Assembly: GCA_014058105.1 (NCBI GenBank)
Contig: JACGCM010000846.1
Coordinates: 248,001 to 312,000, forward strand
DNA length: 64,000 nt
Direction of reading: 5' to 3'
Origin: Kingdonia uniflora
Taxonomy: Eukaryota; Streptophyta; Magnoliopsida; Ranunculales; Circaeasteraceae
Shown: one piece after another, positions 21,995 to 32,791 of the stretch
How positions within the stretch are numbered: the stretch's first letter is position 1
Layout: each line of letters opens with the position of its first letter
Translations under genes and position numbers: made by a program
The notes under the pieces: generated by a model
What the model was told of the DNA's origin: nothing
The model's database searches: none
What the model saw: only the letters and a program-made list of their open reading frames with translations

Positions 21995-23219
21995 CTAGAA
22001 CGAGGATGGGTATGTCTGGTCTTCCGTCTCATCTTCTGTTGTTGTCGGTGTTTCTTCAACGTTGTTTGGGTACTTCGATATATGGGTTGACTTTTTGGGT
22101 TGAGATGTAAATGTTTTACGAGTTTGGATGACAGATGAGCTCTTCATCTTATCTTTCTTTGATCTTTCTAATTTGATGTAGTTATTAACAACATCAATCA
22201 TCTTTGCCATCGTTATAGGTTTGTACAAGGTAAGCTCTTCTCGAACTTTGGAGTCGATATGCAGGGCTTAGGTGAATGCTAGAATGAGAATTTTGGGATC
22301 TGAATTCTTAATTTTTCGTGTTTCTTGTAGGAATATCTTGTAGAAACTTGCTATTGTTTCTTTTGTACCCTGCTCAAAGAAGAACAAAGAATCCACACTT
22401 ACCTCTCACTTCTTAGCATGAGAATAATTTAATTCAAAGAGGCGCTGCAATTGGTTGAATGTAGTGATAGATCCTTCTGGAATGGTATGGAACCATATGA
22501 GAGGTTCTTCTTTCAGGCTCATGTTGAACAATCTGCACAGCATGTGGTCTAGTTTGGAATACAATCCTACTGCGGCTTTGAAGTGTCGGACATAGGTTAG
22601 AGGGTCAATGAAGCCTGCATACTGAATAAATTTTGGCATTTAAAAATGCTCCAGGATGGGCATGTCTTCAAGATGAGGAGAGATAGGATTCGTCTCAATT
22701 CAGTCGAGGGCAGACCTTCAGCCTGGGATATCATATTTTATGGCTTGGATCTAATTGTTTAGGTCATCCAAGGTGATGAACTATGGCGAAGGTAAGGCTA
22801 TAACTTGTAGATCAAAGTCTCCCTGCCCTTCATGTCCTAGTCGGTCTCTGATTAGTCTTCTTTTTGGTGGTGGGGGAGTTTGATGATGCGTGCATCGACT
22901 TCCTTGAGTTGTCGACGTTGAGGATGCAAGTCCAAAGTGTTAAGAAACCCTATCTGGATTTCTAGATCTGGATCGAGAAGTTCGTACTCATTCTTCTCTT
23001 GGCTGATTTTTTATCTGGATCACCCTGGATCGATGATCACTTCAGGCTTGTGGAGGTGACGTTTGACGGCCAATAAGTTGATCTTGAGTTTCCCATGTAT
23101 TCTTTATCTCTTTCTGATGTGTCTGACTTTGCTGGTCCAAGGCTTTTCTTTTTTGTCTCTTTCCACTTAAAGACCCTTAGCGTGAATACGTTGATCTTCC
23201 AACCTTTAGACTCGGTCAA
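21995..23219 (-). pseudogene. gag region of element II
   Basis: The minus strand contains MPKFIQYAGFIDPLTYVRHF, KAAVGLYSKLDHMLCRLFNM, SLKEEPLIWFHTIPEGSITT and FNQLQRLFELNYSHAKK, the retrotransposon gag core. Downstream (22228-21995) is a Lys/Thr-rich linker after MYKPITMAKMIDVVNNYIKL. Several stops separate the parts. Closely parallels 15300-16206. Confidence 0.8.
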
Positions 23220-23380
23220 ATTCCATTTGTCTCTGTAATTTGATCATCGCACCGTGCAGATCGACAGTTTCTGGTATCAGATTGATTTCGTGATTCCTCG
23301 GCGTACTAGAATGGCTTCGGAGATTCATGTTTACCATCGACTTGTTCTTGGATCAGAGGTGGTAAAGAAAAATGTGGTAT

Positions 23381-23397
23381 TCCCACAGACGGTGCCA
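23381..23397 (-). other. tRNA primer-binding site of element II
   Basis: Minus strand TGGCACCGTCTGTGGGA, two bases after the LTR end. Compared with element I (TGGCGCCG...) one G has become A at a CpG, in keeping with methylation decay. Confidence 0.75.
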
Positions 23398-23399
23398 AT

Positions 23400-23871
23400 T
23401 GTAATGGCGTGTTTTCTAGGAAGATAATCTTTGCCAATACTTTAAGTAAGGATGAAGCAATAACAAGTTTAAGCGAATAAGATTTTACGTGGAAACTCAG
23501 TAAAGGCTGAGAAAAACCACGACATCGATGAGGGTTTTTATGTAAAATCCAATAGGCTGCTAGTTATTTAAATTTGTGGTATGACAGTGAAGTAAGGAGG
23601 AACGAATGGTAAAGTTGCGGATCTAAATAACTCATTATCTGCATGTATTTATATTAGATGCGGGCAATTTACAATAAGAAAATAGTTTCCTATTTTGGGG
23701 GTAGTGGGCAAACTTCGCGGATCTCTAACGACTCTTTCTTGACCATGCACAATGGCTACTTTGAGTAGATCGACTTGTGGTTATAGATGTGGCATCTTCT
23801 CGAATGCTGGACTGCCTTCGACTATGTCATGCTGGCTTATCCTTGTCGAATCTGAGTAATATGCTACTACA
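23400..23871 (-). repeat. 5' LTR of element II
   Basis: 472 bp, from TGTAATGGCG to GCTACTACA on the plus strand, giving TG...CA ends. Similar to the LTRs at 7831 and 16532 but shorter by scattered deletions. The TATA-equivalent (TGTATTTATATTAG) is slightly altered. Confidence 0.85.
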
Positions 23872-24769
23872 GTAAATACCGTGTATTTATATGGAAAACT
23901 AGATATGTATATCTATATAAAGCTACCTAGGAAGGTATAAGCTTCGGGAAGCAACTAAGCCCGATACACGAGGTGTGTACGAAATAAAATTGGAAATGTT
24001 ATTGTTGACTTGAAGTAATTAGGGCCTATGTGATATAGTAAGTTGACTGAGTATTTAAAGGTCGTGGACTCTACAAATATCCTTATTTGTTCATGTGTTC
24101 TTATTTAGAACACAGATATTAGCTTCACTCATCAAAATAACGTACTAAATGATTTAGATATCATTAGAACTCCGGGGGAGATCGTGAGAGCCGCCGAATA
24201 CCCTGGGAAGGAATTCGAAATACAAGACCTTGTGAAATCAAATAGTGTCTCGATTTGTAGATCGAACATCTTGATAGTGGCATACTCATACACTAAGCAA
24301 TATATATCGGAAGAGTTATCTAACATCATGATACTTATGAATTGTGAAAAAAAAAATAGAATCAGGAGATAAGAGTAAGCCATCCTACAATAAACCCAAA
24401 GTTTACACATGTATCTTTTACAAAATACATTTTAGGGAGTAAGCCATCTACAAAAAATCTCGCATGTTAAAATTTCTTGAGACCCCTTTTTATTCCCCAT
24501 CTGACACAAAGTTACACTCATCTCCGGTTCTCTGCACGCGGCATTTCGCCAAGTAGACTGAACTCACACCCTGCTGGAGATGATCTAACTGATTCGGCTC
24601 CCATATGCCGACACACATCCCATCTTCTCATGATCCACCTACACAATATGTTTCACCCACTGCTTTGAGTAAATGATCATCTCCCTCTTCCCAATCAAGT
24701 ATGAAAGATTGCAACAACAACAACGACAGTAACACCAATACAGTAGTGATTTTATAGAGAAAGAAAAAA
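23872..24769. other. Unassigned sequence between retroelement remnants
   Basis: Outside the LTR the sequence is AT-rich. A plus-strand open stretch at 24170-24372 (GEIVRAAEYPGKEFEIQDLV) has no family I recognise. Perhaps the former host sequence of element II; not called. Confidence 0.35.
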
Positions 24770-25950
24770 AATGGGAGTTTTGATTCTCGATGTAACAACA
24801 ATACGATCCTTTGCGTGCTCCACCTTGAATAGCTGCAGCTCTAACCTCCTACAAGACCTTTGCGTGCTCCATCTCCATCACCCTCCGAGCGGATATGATC
24901 TGTTCATGAGCATCAATCTTAAAATTGGCTTTTTGAAATGCCAATGCCTCCTCCCTTTCCTTCGTAAGATCGGCCTTATAACCTGGACCTTTTTATTCTT
25001 TTCTATTTCTCAAGCTTTTTTCCCCTTGCAAAGAGCAACCTCCTTCGCCTTCCCAGTTTCCAGGTAATACTTCCCCAACCTTGCCTCTAATTCTTTTTCT
25101 CCTTGAACAAATCTTTTTTCTCCGTCATCAGCTCTTTCTCGATGTTCTTGTAGGCAAGAAGCTGGTTTACCAGAATACCATCACCAAGAATGCGAGGTTT
25201 GGTCTCGATAGACAACTTCTTGATCTGCATTACAGTCATAATATGAGTATTCGAATGGGGCACCAAATTATTTAATCGAAGAAGAGCAGAAAAATTTCTA
25301 ACCTTATTCATGTTTCGGTGGCCTTCGATTAGGAAAGTAGAAAGACTTTCTGCCCCCACTAGACAATCATCAAACTCCTCCTCCAAAGAAGTCGCCCCAG
25401 ACACATACATCCATGGTCTGTTAGACCTCAGTTTCTGACTCCTCGACGGACTTCTTCTTCGTCGACTCAGAAAACGCCTTCTTCTTCGACAACAAGTAAG
25501 TAACTGATTTAGAAGGTCGACCATCCTGAACACCAGATGGTGTCACATCAACTTTCTCCTCTTCCTCCGCAGGAGCTCTCCGAGAAGCCCTCATCGGGGG
25601 ATGAAGGGGAGCGGCAACCTGGCTAACAGCCCTTTATTTATTTCCTTTCCCTGAGGTTTCTGTCAGCATAACATCTCTTTCTGTAGTTGGAGAATCTGTG
25701 GTGTAACCATTAAGTGAAAGATTCTCGAGGAGCAAGCTCGAGTCTGCAGCTCTCTTATTTCTCGCAAACATTCTTCGTCGATGACCAAAATTTATGCTCC
25801 TTTTGCCCGAGTTTTCTTTAAACTAGCTTTTTGAAATAAACAGTTCACCTTCTTTTGGTCGACCACCAAGTTGTCGATCATACCAAAGAACCCCTTCATG
25901 ATCTTATACAACTTTTATGAAATAGACGAGTTTCTATCAATCTCCTTCGG
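24770..25950 (-). pseudogene. Antisense accessory gene remnant of a Tat element (C-terminal part)
   Basis: Read on the minus strand, consecutive blocks in shifting frames: GFFGMIDNLVVDQKKVNCLF; a Pro/Ala/Glu linker ([40 protein letters not shown]); then a long charged coiled coil ([40 protein letters not shown]). Order and composition match the coiled-coil end of the accessory unit at 32792-36563. It lies just left of a plus-oriented 3' LTR (26092), again antisense to the direction that LTR implies for gag-pol. The N-terminal exons are deleted, since the coiled-coil part is almost adjacent to the LTR. Function unknown. Confidence 0.55.
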
Positions 25951-26075
25951 GGCTGCCAAAAAATAAACAAAAACAATACTTTAGACCTCAATCTGAACAA
26001 CACAAATTTCTACAAACATTCAACAAACCGTTTAACATTCTGAAGTTCTTCTCGACACAACAACAAGTAATTGTA

Positions 26076-26091
26076 TCGAGAATGGGGCGAT
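26076..26091 (+). other. Polypurine tract before LTR at 26092
   Basis: TCGAGAATGGGGCGAT immediately precedes TGTAGTATC, identical in layout to 39940-39955 and, on the other strand, 8383-8398. It marks the LTR at 26092 as a 3' LTR in plus orientation. Confidence 0.8.
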
Positions 26092-26489
26092 TGTAGTATC
26101 ATATTTCCCAGATTCGACAAAGAGAAGCTAACAAAACTTAGTCGAAGAGATTCCATCATTCGAGAAGATGTCAAGCCTGCGACCACAGTTCTCGATCTAC
26201 TAAACGTATCCGTTATGCTTAGTGAAATAGAGCCGTTGGGAGATCCGCGAAGTTCGCCCACTACCTACTAAAATAGGAAACTGTTTTTCTTTTTGTAAAC
26301 TGTCTGTATCTACTATAAATACAGGCAGAGAATGAATTATTCTGATCCGCAACTTTACTATTCAGTCATCCTTACTTTCTTACCAAACAATAATTGTAAT
26401 AACTAGCAACTTATTAGATTTTTCACCAAAACCCTCATCGATTTTTCTCAGACTTTATTGAGTTTCCACGTAAAATCCAGTGTGTTTAC
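26092..26489 (+). repeat. 3' LTR of a truncated Tat element (end eroded)
   Basis: Starts TGTAGTATC. It matches the reverse complement of the element I and II LTRs, including CTATAAATACAGGCAGAG with the TATA at 26313-26322 and GAGTTTCCACGTAAAATCC. Similarity fades after GTGTTTACA at about 26489, so the last 60 or so bases are missing or replaced. Confidence 0.8.
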
Positions 26490-27268
26490 ATTTATTGTTT
26501 CCACGTAAAACCCTAATTTGGAATCGAAGCTCCGTAATTAGGGTTTCTGAGTTTGTAATAAAGGTATCATCTCTTACCTTTGTTGTAATTTTACTACTAT
26601 AATGCAAAATCTTTGGTGATTTTAATGCTTGTGTGAAGTTATTGCTTGTTGTAGTTTTCGTTTATGTTTTAATCCACAATAAGAACATGTAATTTTTGCC
26701 ATAATGTTCTCCACAATATGAATTTGTCTTAATATAACGATCTTGTTTGTTTTCCGCCTCAATTTTCACTGTCTCTCAAGGGAAGATTTTGATGAGAGAA
26801 TCTTGAAAAAAATAGATTGGGAGTCTAGAGATAGAAAATGTGAATTTGGACATAGATAACCTTGAGATATAAAATCTAGGGAGAAAGAGTTTAGGCAATC
26901 TAGAGAGTTACAATGTAACCTACAAAGAGGACATACGGAAATGATTAAATCTAAAGAGGTACTGATTCTTTTTTGAATTATCCATTATGGTATCTGCTTT
27001 CATCCACCTGCCTTCATTGAATTCAACCAGTTTCTAAACAGAGCATCCAAGATTACTCTCAGCATTGTGAGAGAGATTAGTTTCTCTCCCTAAAATGGGT
27101 ATGCATGAATTGGGGAAAATAGACTCCATCAATATTTAACTAAAAGTACACAGTTTTTTGTATCTTCTTACTGACCTGGACTTGAAGTCCATTGTTGAAG
27201 TCTTTGGTTCTTGAAAGTCACCTTTATAATTCTCAAGTTCCTTATTCCGCCAAAGTAAAGTAAGAAAA
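26490..27268. other. Intergenic, upstream of the QRT3-like pseudogene
   Basis: No gene recognised. AAACCCTAATT (26513-26523) and AATTAGGGTTT (26537-26547) form an imperfect hairpin of telobox-like sequence. The remainder is AT-rich and could include the old promoter of the QRT3-like gene. Confidence 0.4.
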
Positions 27269-28301
27269 ATGAGGCCAATTAGAGTACTATGTCTCTTTTT
27301 ACTTGGAGTATCTTATATTCAAGAGGGCTTTTGTTCGTTCCCACCAAGACGATCATTAACAGAATATCATGAAAAGTTTCGAGAGACGGCGTCTGCCCGA
27401 TCCAAGAAATCTCATGGTTACCAAAGGAATATTCATTATTGATTCAGCTCGAATCAGTATTGACAATTGCTTCTTCACCCACTTCACAACTCAAGGAATT
27501 CTGGTAGAAAGTGGCCATGAGACCTTCATCTCAAGCTCCTTCCTTGGTCAGCATGTAACAATTGGTGGTGATAAAGGCGAGAGAAACTTTACAAGAACGG
27601 CCATTGATCTTGCTAGCAACGACAACGCTATCACAGATGTAGCCATCTTCTCTGCAGCCTATGGGATTGTTCTACGTGGTCGGGCTAACATTCTCACCGG
27701 GGTACATTGTTACAACAAGGCAACATTTTGGGGTGGAGTAGGGATTGTAGTGAAATTACCTGGTCTCTCGTTTACAAGGATCGATAATTGTTACATGGAT
27801 TGGACTGGTATAGTCATTGAAGATCCGGTTCAAGTTCATGTCACTAATGCCTTCTTCTTAGGTGATGCCAATATCGTTATCAAATCGATCAAGGGGAAGA
27901 TCTCAGGGTTAAACATAGTTGATAACATGTTTGCAGGATCTGGCAGCTTGAACCCAATTGTTAAACTGGATGGAGAATTTACAGATATTGATCAAGTAGT
28001 TATTGATCGGAATAACGTCTATCAAATGGCATTGAAGTCCACAGTAGGGAAGCTAATGGTCACTGGAAATGGGACTAAGTGGGTTTCTGATTTCTCTTCC
28101 ATATTGCTCTTCCCTAATAGAATAAATCATCTACAATACTCGTTTTTCTCACAAGGGCAGCAGCCTGTGTTCCCGACGCTTGCAGTGACCAATGTTAAGA
28201 ACAATGTGGTGACCGTGGAAAGCAATAAAGCAGCGAACGGGGTGGTTTCAGTCTTGGTAGATCAGTATAACATGGTTGGGGAGCTGAGCTCTTTAAACTG
28301 A
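27269..28301 (+). pseudogene. QUARTET3-like polygalacturonase, truncated and frame-shifted
   Basis: From ATG 27269 the sequence encodes a secretory signal peptide (MRPIRVLCLFLLGVSYIQEG, FCSFPPRRSL) and the start of the mature protein, but this frame ends at TGA 27440. In another frame, an open reading frame of 310 codons from ATG 27369 gives the pectin-lyase-fold (right-handed beta-helix) body of the QRT3 group of GH28 enzymes: KGIFIIDSARISIDNCFFTH, GHETFISSSFLG, SNDNAITDVAIFSAAYGIVL, THCYNKA-like VHCYNKATFWGGVGI, EDPVQVHVTNAFFLGDANIV, and the C-terminal VLVDQYNMVG. Family members are about 480 residues. Roughly 100-150 residues between the signal peptide and the body are missing, and the join is out of frame near 27405. 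QRT3 degrades pectin of the pollen mother cell wall; this copy could not be secreted as a full enzyme. A leaderless product from ATG 27369 is possible but unlikely to act. Confidence 0.8.
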
Positions 28302-28651
28302 GGGGAAATGCTTAATTATCTTTGCTCGGGTATAGTTTCTTGTTCAACTCGCCCTTGTTTAGTGCAAATCTCCTTGATTAAGAGTCGTTCCTCCCAAATT
28401 ATGTCGGTGATTTTTTCGTTTCTTAGATTAATTCCCCGTTGTTTCACCTATATCATGAATAAGCAATAAAATCGATGTTAGTCTTGTATTTTGTTTTATA
28501 TATGGAACTATATTGTTACCATTTGTGATGACTGTATATATTTGCATATTATCAAACTTATTAGGTAGTTATTTGAGATAACAGTCATTTTGAGCTCCAA
28601 AAGCGTTTGGGCTTGTATAGAAATACCAAATCAACAACAATGCTTAGTGAG

Positions 28652-28735
28652 AATGCAAGCCAGGCGGTGACGGTGGAGAGCGACCAGGCGGTCAATGGGC
28701 TAGTTTCCATTGTTGATCAGCATAAGATTGGGAAA
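28652..28735 (+). pseudogene. Second copy of the QRT3-like 3' end
   Basis: Reads NASQAVTVESDQAVNGLVSI, then VDQHKIG. This aligns with the last residues of the upstream gene (VTVESNKAANGVVSVLVDQY). It lies about 350 bases beyond the stop of that gene, is about 28 codons long, and has lost one residue in the VSVLVDQ segment. It is the remains of a tandem paralogue whose body was deleted. Confidence 0.75.
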
Positions 28736-29655
28736 AAAACTAAAAACTAAAAACTAAAAATAATAATCACGATTCGATAACTTTAGAAATGAAAGAAAAA
28801 AAAAATCACTAAACAAATACTAATTTTGTATTTTGAGGCAAAACCTTTTTAAGAGTTGCAAATCTGCCAAGTATTCCTCCGCATTAGCAAAGATTTGCGT
28901 CCATCTTCACTAGCCGTTGTTGGACCATGACACACACATGGGTAATGACAATTGTAACCGGTGTCCGGCCAAATATAAATACCTAGTTTATGGTCGAGCG
29001 CTGTATCTTTTCGTGATGTATAGCCTGTTGTGATTTACAAAACTCATATACGTGGGTTGTGGGTTGGGGGAACCTTACTTTATTTTTGGTGAAAAGTTGG
29101 GCTTGATCCTAGTTGCAGTTAGCTAGGCTTGGGCTTGGATGTGAAAACTGGTTCAGTCTATAACTGTTGCTTCATTGTAGGCTTACAACTAGATCGTGGA
29201 CTGAAGAAGGAGTCCCTTACTTCTCCTCCATTGTAGCTGAATCCTCTTCGTTTTGGACTCCACGAAGTTCAAGAACATATCTATATATTGTGGAGAGGGT
29301 TAAGCTTTAGATAATCCATCGAATCATACAACCAGATTTCTCTTTCAATCATTCCTCTCTATTATCTAGTATGGCGTTCTTGCTGTAGATTCTAAAAATT
29401 GCTTCTCTCTGTGCATCGCGAAGCTATTTATCCGTTGTATCATGGAAGAGTACTGCTGTAACCATAGCACGATCGTTTATCAGCGAATTAGTGGAGCAAA
29501 ATTTCTTACGGACATCATCTCCCTTTGACGAGCCTCAGAATTGATAAGTTCTTTCTTATTGCTTTTATTTCCCTATTCGATAATCTTATTGTTTACTGCA
29601 TATCTTCATAACAATCGTAAGAGATTTTTTGATTATTGTGTTTTGATTTATCAAA
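28736..29655 (+). other. Possible 5' LTR/leader of copia element III
   Basis: Begins with an A-rich stretch containing four near-copies of ACTAAAA. From 28919 (TGTTGGACC) there is sequence with a TATA-like motif (AAATATAAATACC, 28973-28985) about 680 bases before the copia gag start. An LTR would be expected here, but I could not find a copia primer site (TGGTATCAGAGC-like) or the matching 3' LTR, which is lost with the truncation at 31738. Confidence 0.35.
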
Positions 29656-30480
29656 ATGGGAACCTCTAAACATTATGAGAAACCTGAATAGTTTGACGGA
29701 ACCAATTTTAAAAGATGGCAGAATAAAATGATGTTTTCTCTTCATACTCTGCAATTGCTCACTTTTCTTCATGAAATGGTTCCTATTTCAAACCCGGAAG
29801 AATATGATCCAGCTAAAACTGGTGCCATTGATGCTTGGATTCACCAAGATTACATGTGTAGGAACTATATTTTAAATGGTCTTACCCTTACCTTGTACGA
29901 TGTTTATATACATTATACGACTGCAAAGGATCTTTGGGCCGCTCTTGAAAAGAAATATATAACTGAAGATGCCGGTTCAAAGAAGTTAGTTGTAGGGAGG
30001 ATCCTGGAATTTAAGATGGATGATATCAAGTCAGTAGTGTCTCAGGTTGAAGAACTCCAATTAATAATCCATGAGATTATTATTGAGGGGTATAAGATCT
30101 GCGAGGGATTCCAGGTGGCTTCTATAATAGAAAAACTACCTCCCTCGTGGAAGGAATATAAGAACAGCCTGAAAGATAAACACATGGAAATGACCCTTGA
30201 AGATCTCATTATTCGCCTTCGTATTGAAGAAATAATAGAGGAAACGAGACCAAGGAACTGAACTCCGACCGATCCAAGGCCAACCTCATTGAGGGAAAGC
30301 CACAGAAGTACCAAAAGTCAAAGAAGCCTGCAGTTGAGAAAAACAAGTATTCTAATCCTATTTTCAAGAAGTCTGGAAACTATTTTTTATGTGGAAAACA
30401 TAGTCATTTGGCCAAAAATTGTTTTCACAAAAATGATTCCAATGGAAAGAAAAACAAACATGATCAGGCTAATTTGACTG
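29656..30480 (+). pseudogene. copia gag polyprotein (element III)
   Basis: ATG 29656 begins MGTSKHYEKPE and meets a TAG after 11 codons; the frame then continues FDGTNFKRWQNKM and stays open to 30261. The gag core (UBN2 type) is plain: DAWIHQDYMCRNYILNGLTL, TAKDLWAALEKKYITEDAGS and ASIIEKLPPSWKEYKNSLKD. A zinc knuckle follows at 30366-30424 in another frame: FLCGKHSHLAKNC, with the first Cys of CX2CX4HX4C replaced by Tyr. Nucleocapsid/particle protein of a Ty1/copia element, disabled by at least one nonsense codon and a frameshift. Confidence 0.85.
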
Positions 30481-30499
30481 AAGATGGTAACATACTGTT

Positions 30500-31738
30500 G
30501 TGACAGAAGTGAATCTTGTGACTAATTTGAAAGAATGGTGGATAGACACCTGGGCAACCAAGCACATCTGTGCAAACAGGAATACTTTTAGCACCTATAA
30601 TCCTGTGAAGGACGGTGAACAACTCTTTATGGGTAACTCCTCTGCATTCAAGGTTATGGGCAGAGGTACAGTTACGCTAAAATTTACCTTTGGGAATGTC
30701 TTAACTTTGAAAGAAGTTTTACACGTACCTGATATTCGCAAGAATCTAATATCTGGCTCACTACTATGCAAGAAAGGATTCAAACTCGTGTTCGAGGCTG
30801 AAAGATTTATTTTTACTAAGGGTTGGTCATTTGTGGGGAAGGGATACTTAAATGAAGGTCTATTTATGTTGAATGTAACCGTTGAAGTCATTAATAAAGC
30901 TTATTCTTCTGCTTATTTGAATGACTCAAATTTTATTTGGCATAAGAGGTTAGGTCATGTAAACCTAGGATTTATTAAGAAACTTATGAAGTTAGGTTAT
31001 ATTTCCAAATCTGATATTCCAAATGGTATAAAATGCGAAATATATATAGAATCTAAATATGCAAAGAAATCCTTTAAAAATGTAGATCAGGAAACCGAAT
31101 TACTTGGCCTTATTCATACTGATCTGTGTGATCTAAAGGGTTACACAACTCGAGACAGAAATATATATATTTTTATTACTTTTATAAATAATTTCTCCTG
31201 ATTTTGTAAGGTTTATCTTTTAAAAAGTAAAGACGAAGCTTTCGGAAAATTTATAATTTTCAAAACTGAAGTTGAAAATCAATTAGGAAAAAAGATAAAG
31301 GTTATAAGATCCGATCGAGGTGAAGAATATGAGTCTGAACTCTTTAGAAAATATTGCGAGGATAACCGAATAATACATCAAACGACGGCTCCCTATTCGC
31401 CTCAATCAAATGGGAAAGCTGAGAGAAAAAATCGTAGACTTAAAGATATGATAAATGCTATGTTGATAAGTATGTCAGGTCTAGCTATGACAATATGGGG
31501 GGAAGATTTGTTATCTGCTTGTCATATACTTAACTTAATTCCTTTTAAGGATTCTGGTAAGACCCCCCTATGAATTGTGGAAGAATAGAAGACCTTTTGG
31601 ATATTTTAAAGTGTGAGGGTGTTTAGCTAAGGTTGGAATACCTGCCCCCAAAAGGACTAAGCTTGGCCCCAAAACTGTAAACTGGGTATTTATTGGCTAT
31701 GCTAATAATAGCAGTGCTTATAGATTTGTGACTATAAG
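30500..31738 (+). pseudogene. copia protease-integrase (element III), truncated
   Basis: The protease has WWIDTWATKHIC, where the active-site D-[ST]-G is D-T-W, a fatal change. Next come LHVPDIRKNLISGSLLCKKG and the pre-integrase WHKRLGHVNLGFIKKLMKLG, then the integrase core: IHTDLCDLKGYTTRD, a TGA at 31199 in place of an Arg codon, VIRSDRGEEYESELFRKYC and PYSPQSNGKAERKNRRLKDM, keeping the D,D,E residues. More stops follow 31570, and the element ends at 31738 against a Tat-type LTR. No reverse transcriptase remains. Confidence 0.85.
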
Positions 31739-32497
31739 TGCAATAGCCTATTTTCGTATTGGACAAAGATAGTGCCTTACACCCTTGAAATATGGAATGT
31801 TAGTTAAGAACTGAAAGTAACTAACATGGGATTTAGCGTGGAAAACCTTTGAATGGGTTAAAAACCATGATCTCTCCTGAGGATTTAGAAAGAGAGAGAT
31901 GTTTATAGATTACTAGCTATTACAAAGAGAGAGGGAGAGAGAAAAAAAAGGTCTATTAGAAGGTCTCAGAGTAGTCCCTCTCAGATGTGTTTTTAGCAAC
32001 CTCCCCCTAATCTCTTGCTCTTGGGTCCTATTTATAGGTCTTATAACATGACCGTTATTGCTTTAATGAAGAACGTTACAAAATATATGAGTTTGATGAG
32101 TCTTTTATGAGGTTCTTTGTAACGTCTTGCTATCTGATAATTGTTAATCTTGTAACGGATCTCTTGATGACCTTAGCCGTAACTTTGGACTGTTGGTGAA
32201 GATACGATCTCTAACGACGTTCGTATGTATACGAACTGTTGATGAAGACTTTAGTTATAACTTCAGACTGTTGGTGTAGATACGATCTCTAACGATGTTT
32301 GTAAGTATACAACCTGTTGATGGGCATTTCTGCAGTGCAATGTTAGTGGATGCTTCAATATCCCCGAACTGTAGATGAGGAAGTATGTATTGTAATCTGC
32401 TTGCCCTCAATCCTTGGTTGGTTACCAGTGTGTTTACTTTGAACTTTGTGAGCTCGAATATCAGACTCAGTACGAGGATTAGAAATAAGCCCTTACG
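31739..32497 (-). repeat. Tat-type 3' LTR inserted in copia element III
   Basis: The left edge TGCAATAGCC aligns with TGTAATAGCG of the element I LTR, and shared blocks follow (GCGTGGAAA..., AAAAACCATGATCTC). The promoter TATA is on the minus strand (CCTATTTATAGG near 32028-32039). On the right, the minus strand reads GAGAGGGGGCAG, a polypurine tract, so the LTR begins near 32497 in minus orientation and is a 3' LTR. It is about 759 bp, a more distant family than elements I and II. Contains repeated ACTGTTGGTG(A/T)AGATACGATCTCTAACGA units near 32190 and 32268. Confidence 0.7.
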
Positions 32498-32791
32498 ACT
32501 GCCCCCTCTCAACCAATAGTAGGAAAAACGTGTGTGGCGAGCGGTGTTGGTTGAGAAGTCCAATCGTTTTTGTGTTAAATACTGCATTGATGGCTTCTAT
32601 GTATTCGGAAGAATAATTATTTTGACTGTTGAGTCTCCCAAAAGTTCTGCTTGAGATGTGTGCTTATGATAAAGACTTTATTGGAAGTTGTAGTATACAT
32701 TTAAATGTTGCTGCTATAAAAATGGTGACCAGTTGCTATCACTGTTCATCCTGGTTTAAATTGTCAATCGTCTGTATTTTTATAAGTAGTA

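Larger units (their letters stand above)
17809..23871 (-). mobile_element. Ty3/gypsy LTR retrotransposon, Tat type (element II), 3' truncated
   Basis: Minus-strand order: 5' LTR (23400-23871), primer site, gag, protease, reverse transcriptase (split by a solo LTR), RNase H, archaeal-type RNase H and part of integrase. It breaks off at 17809 inside the integrase core, so the rest of integrase, the accessory region and the 3' LTR are lost. Nucleotide similarity to element I is high throughout, so both are copies of one family, but they differ by many stops. The break abuts the PMD fragment without an LTR, so it is a deletion or recombination junction. Confidence 0.85.

Noticed and set aside
24184..24372. 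Plus-strand frame with RAAEYPGKEFEIQDLV
   Set aside because: Short and without recognisable family; lies between retroelement remnants.
28919..29655. A defined 5' LTR for copia element III
   Set aside because: No primer-binding site and no second LTR to compare, so boundaries cannot be supported.
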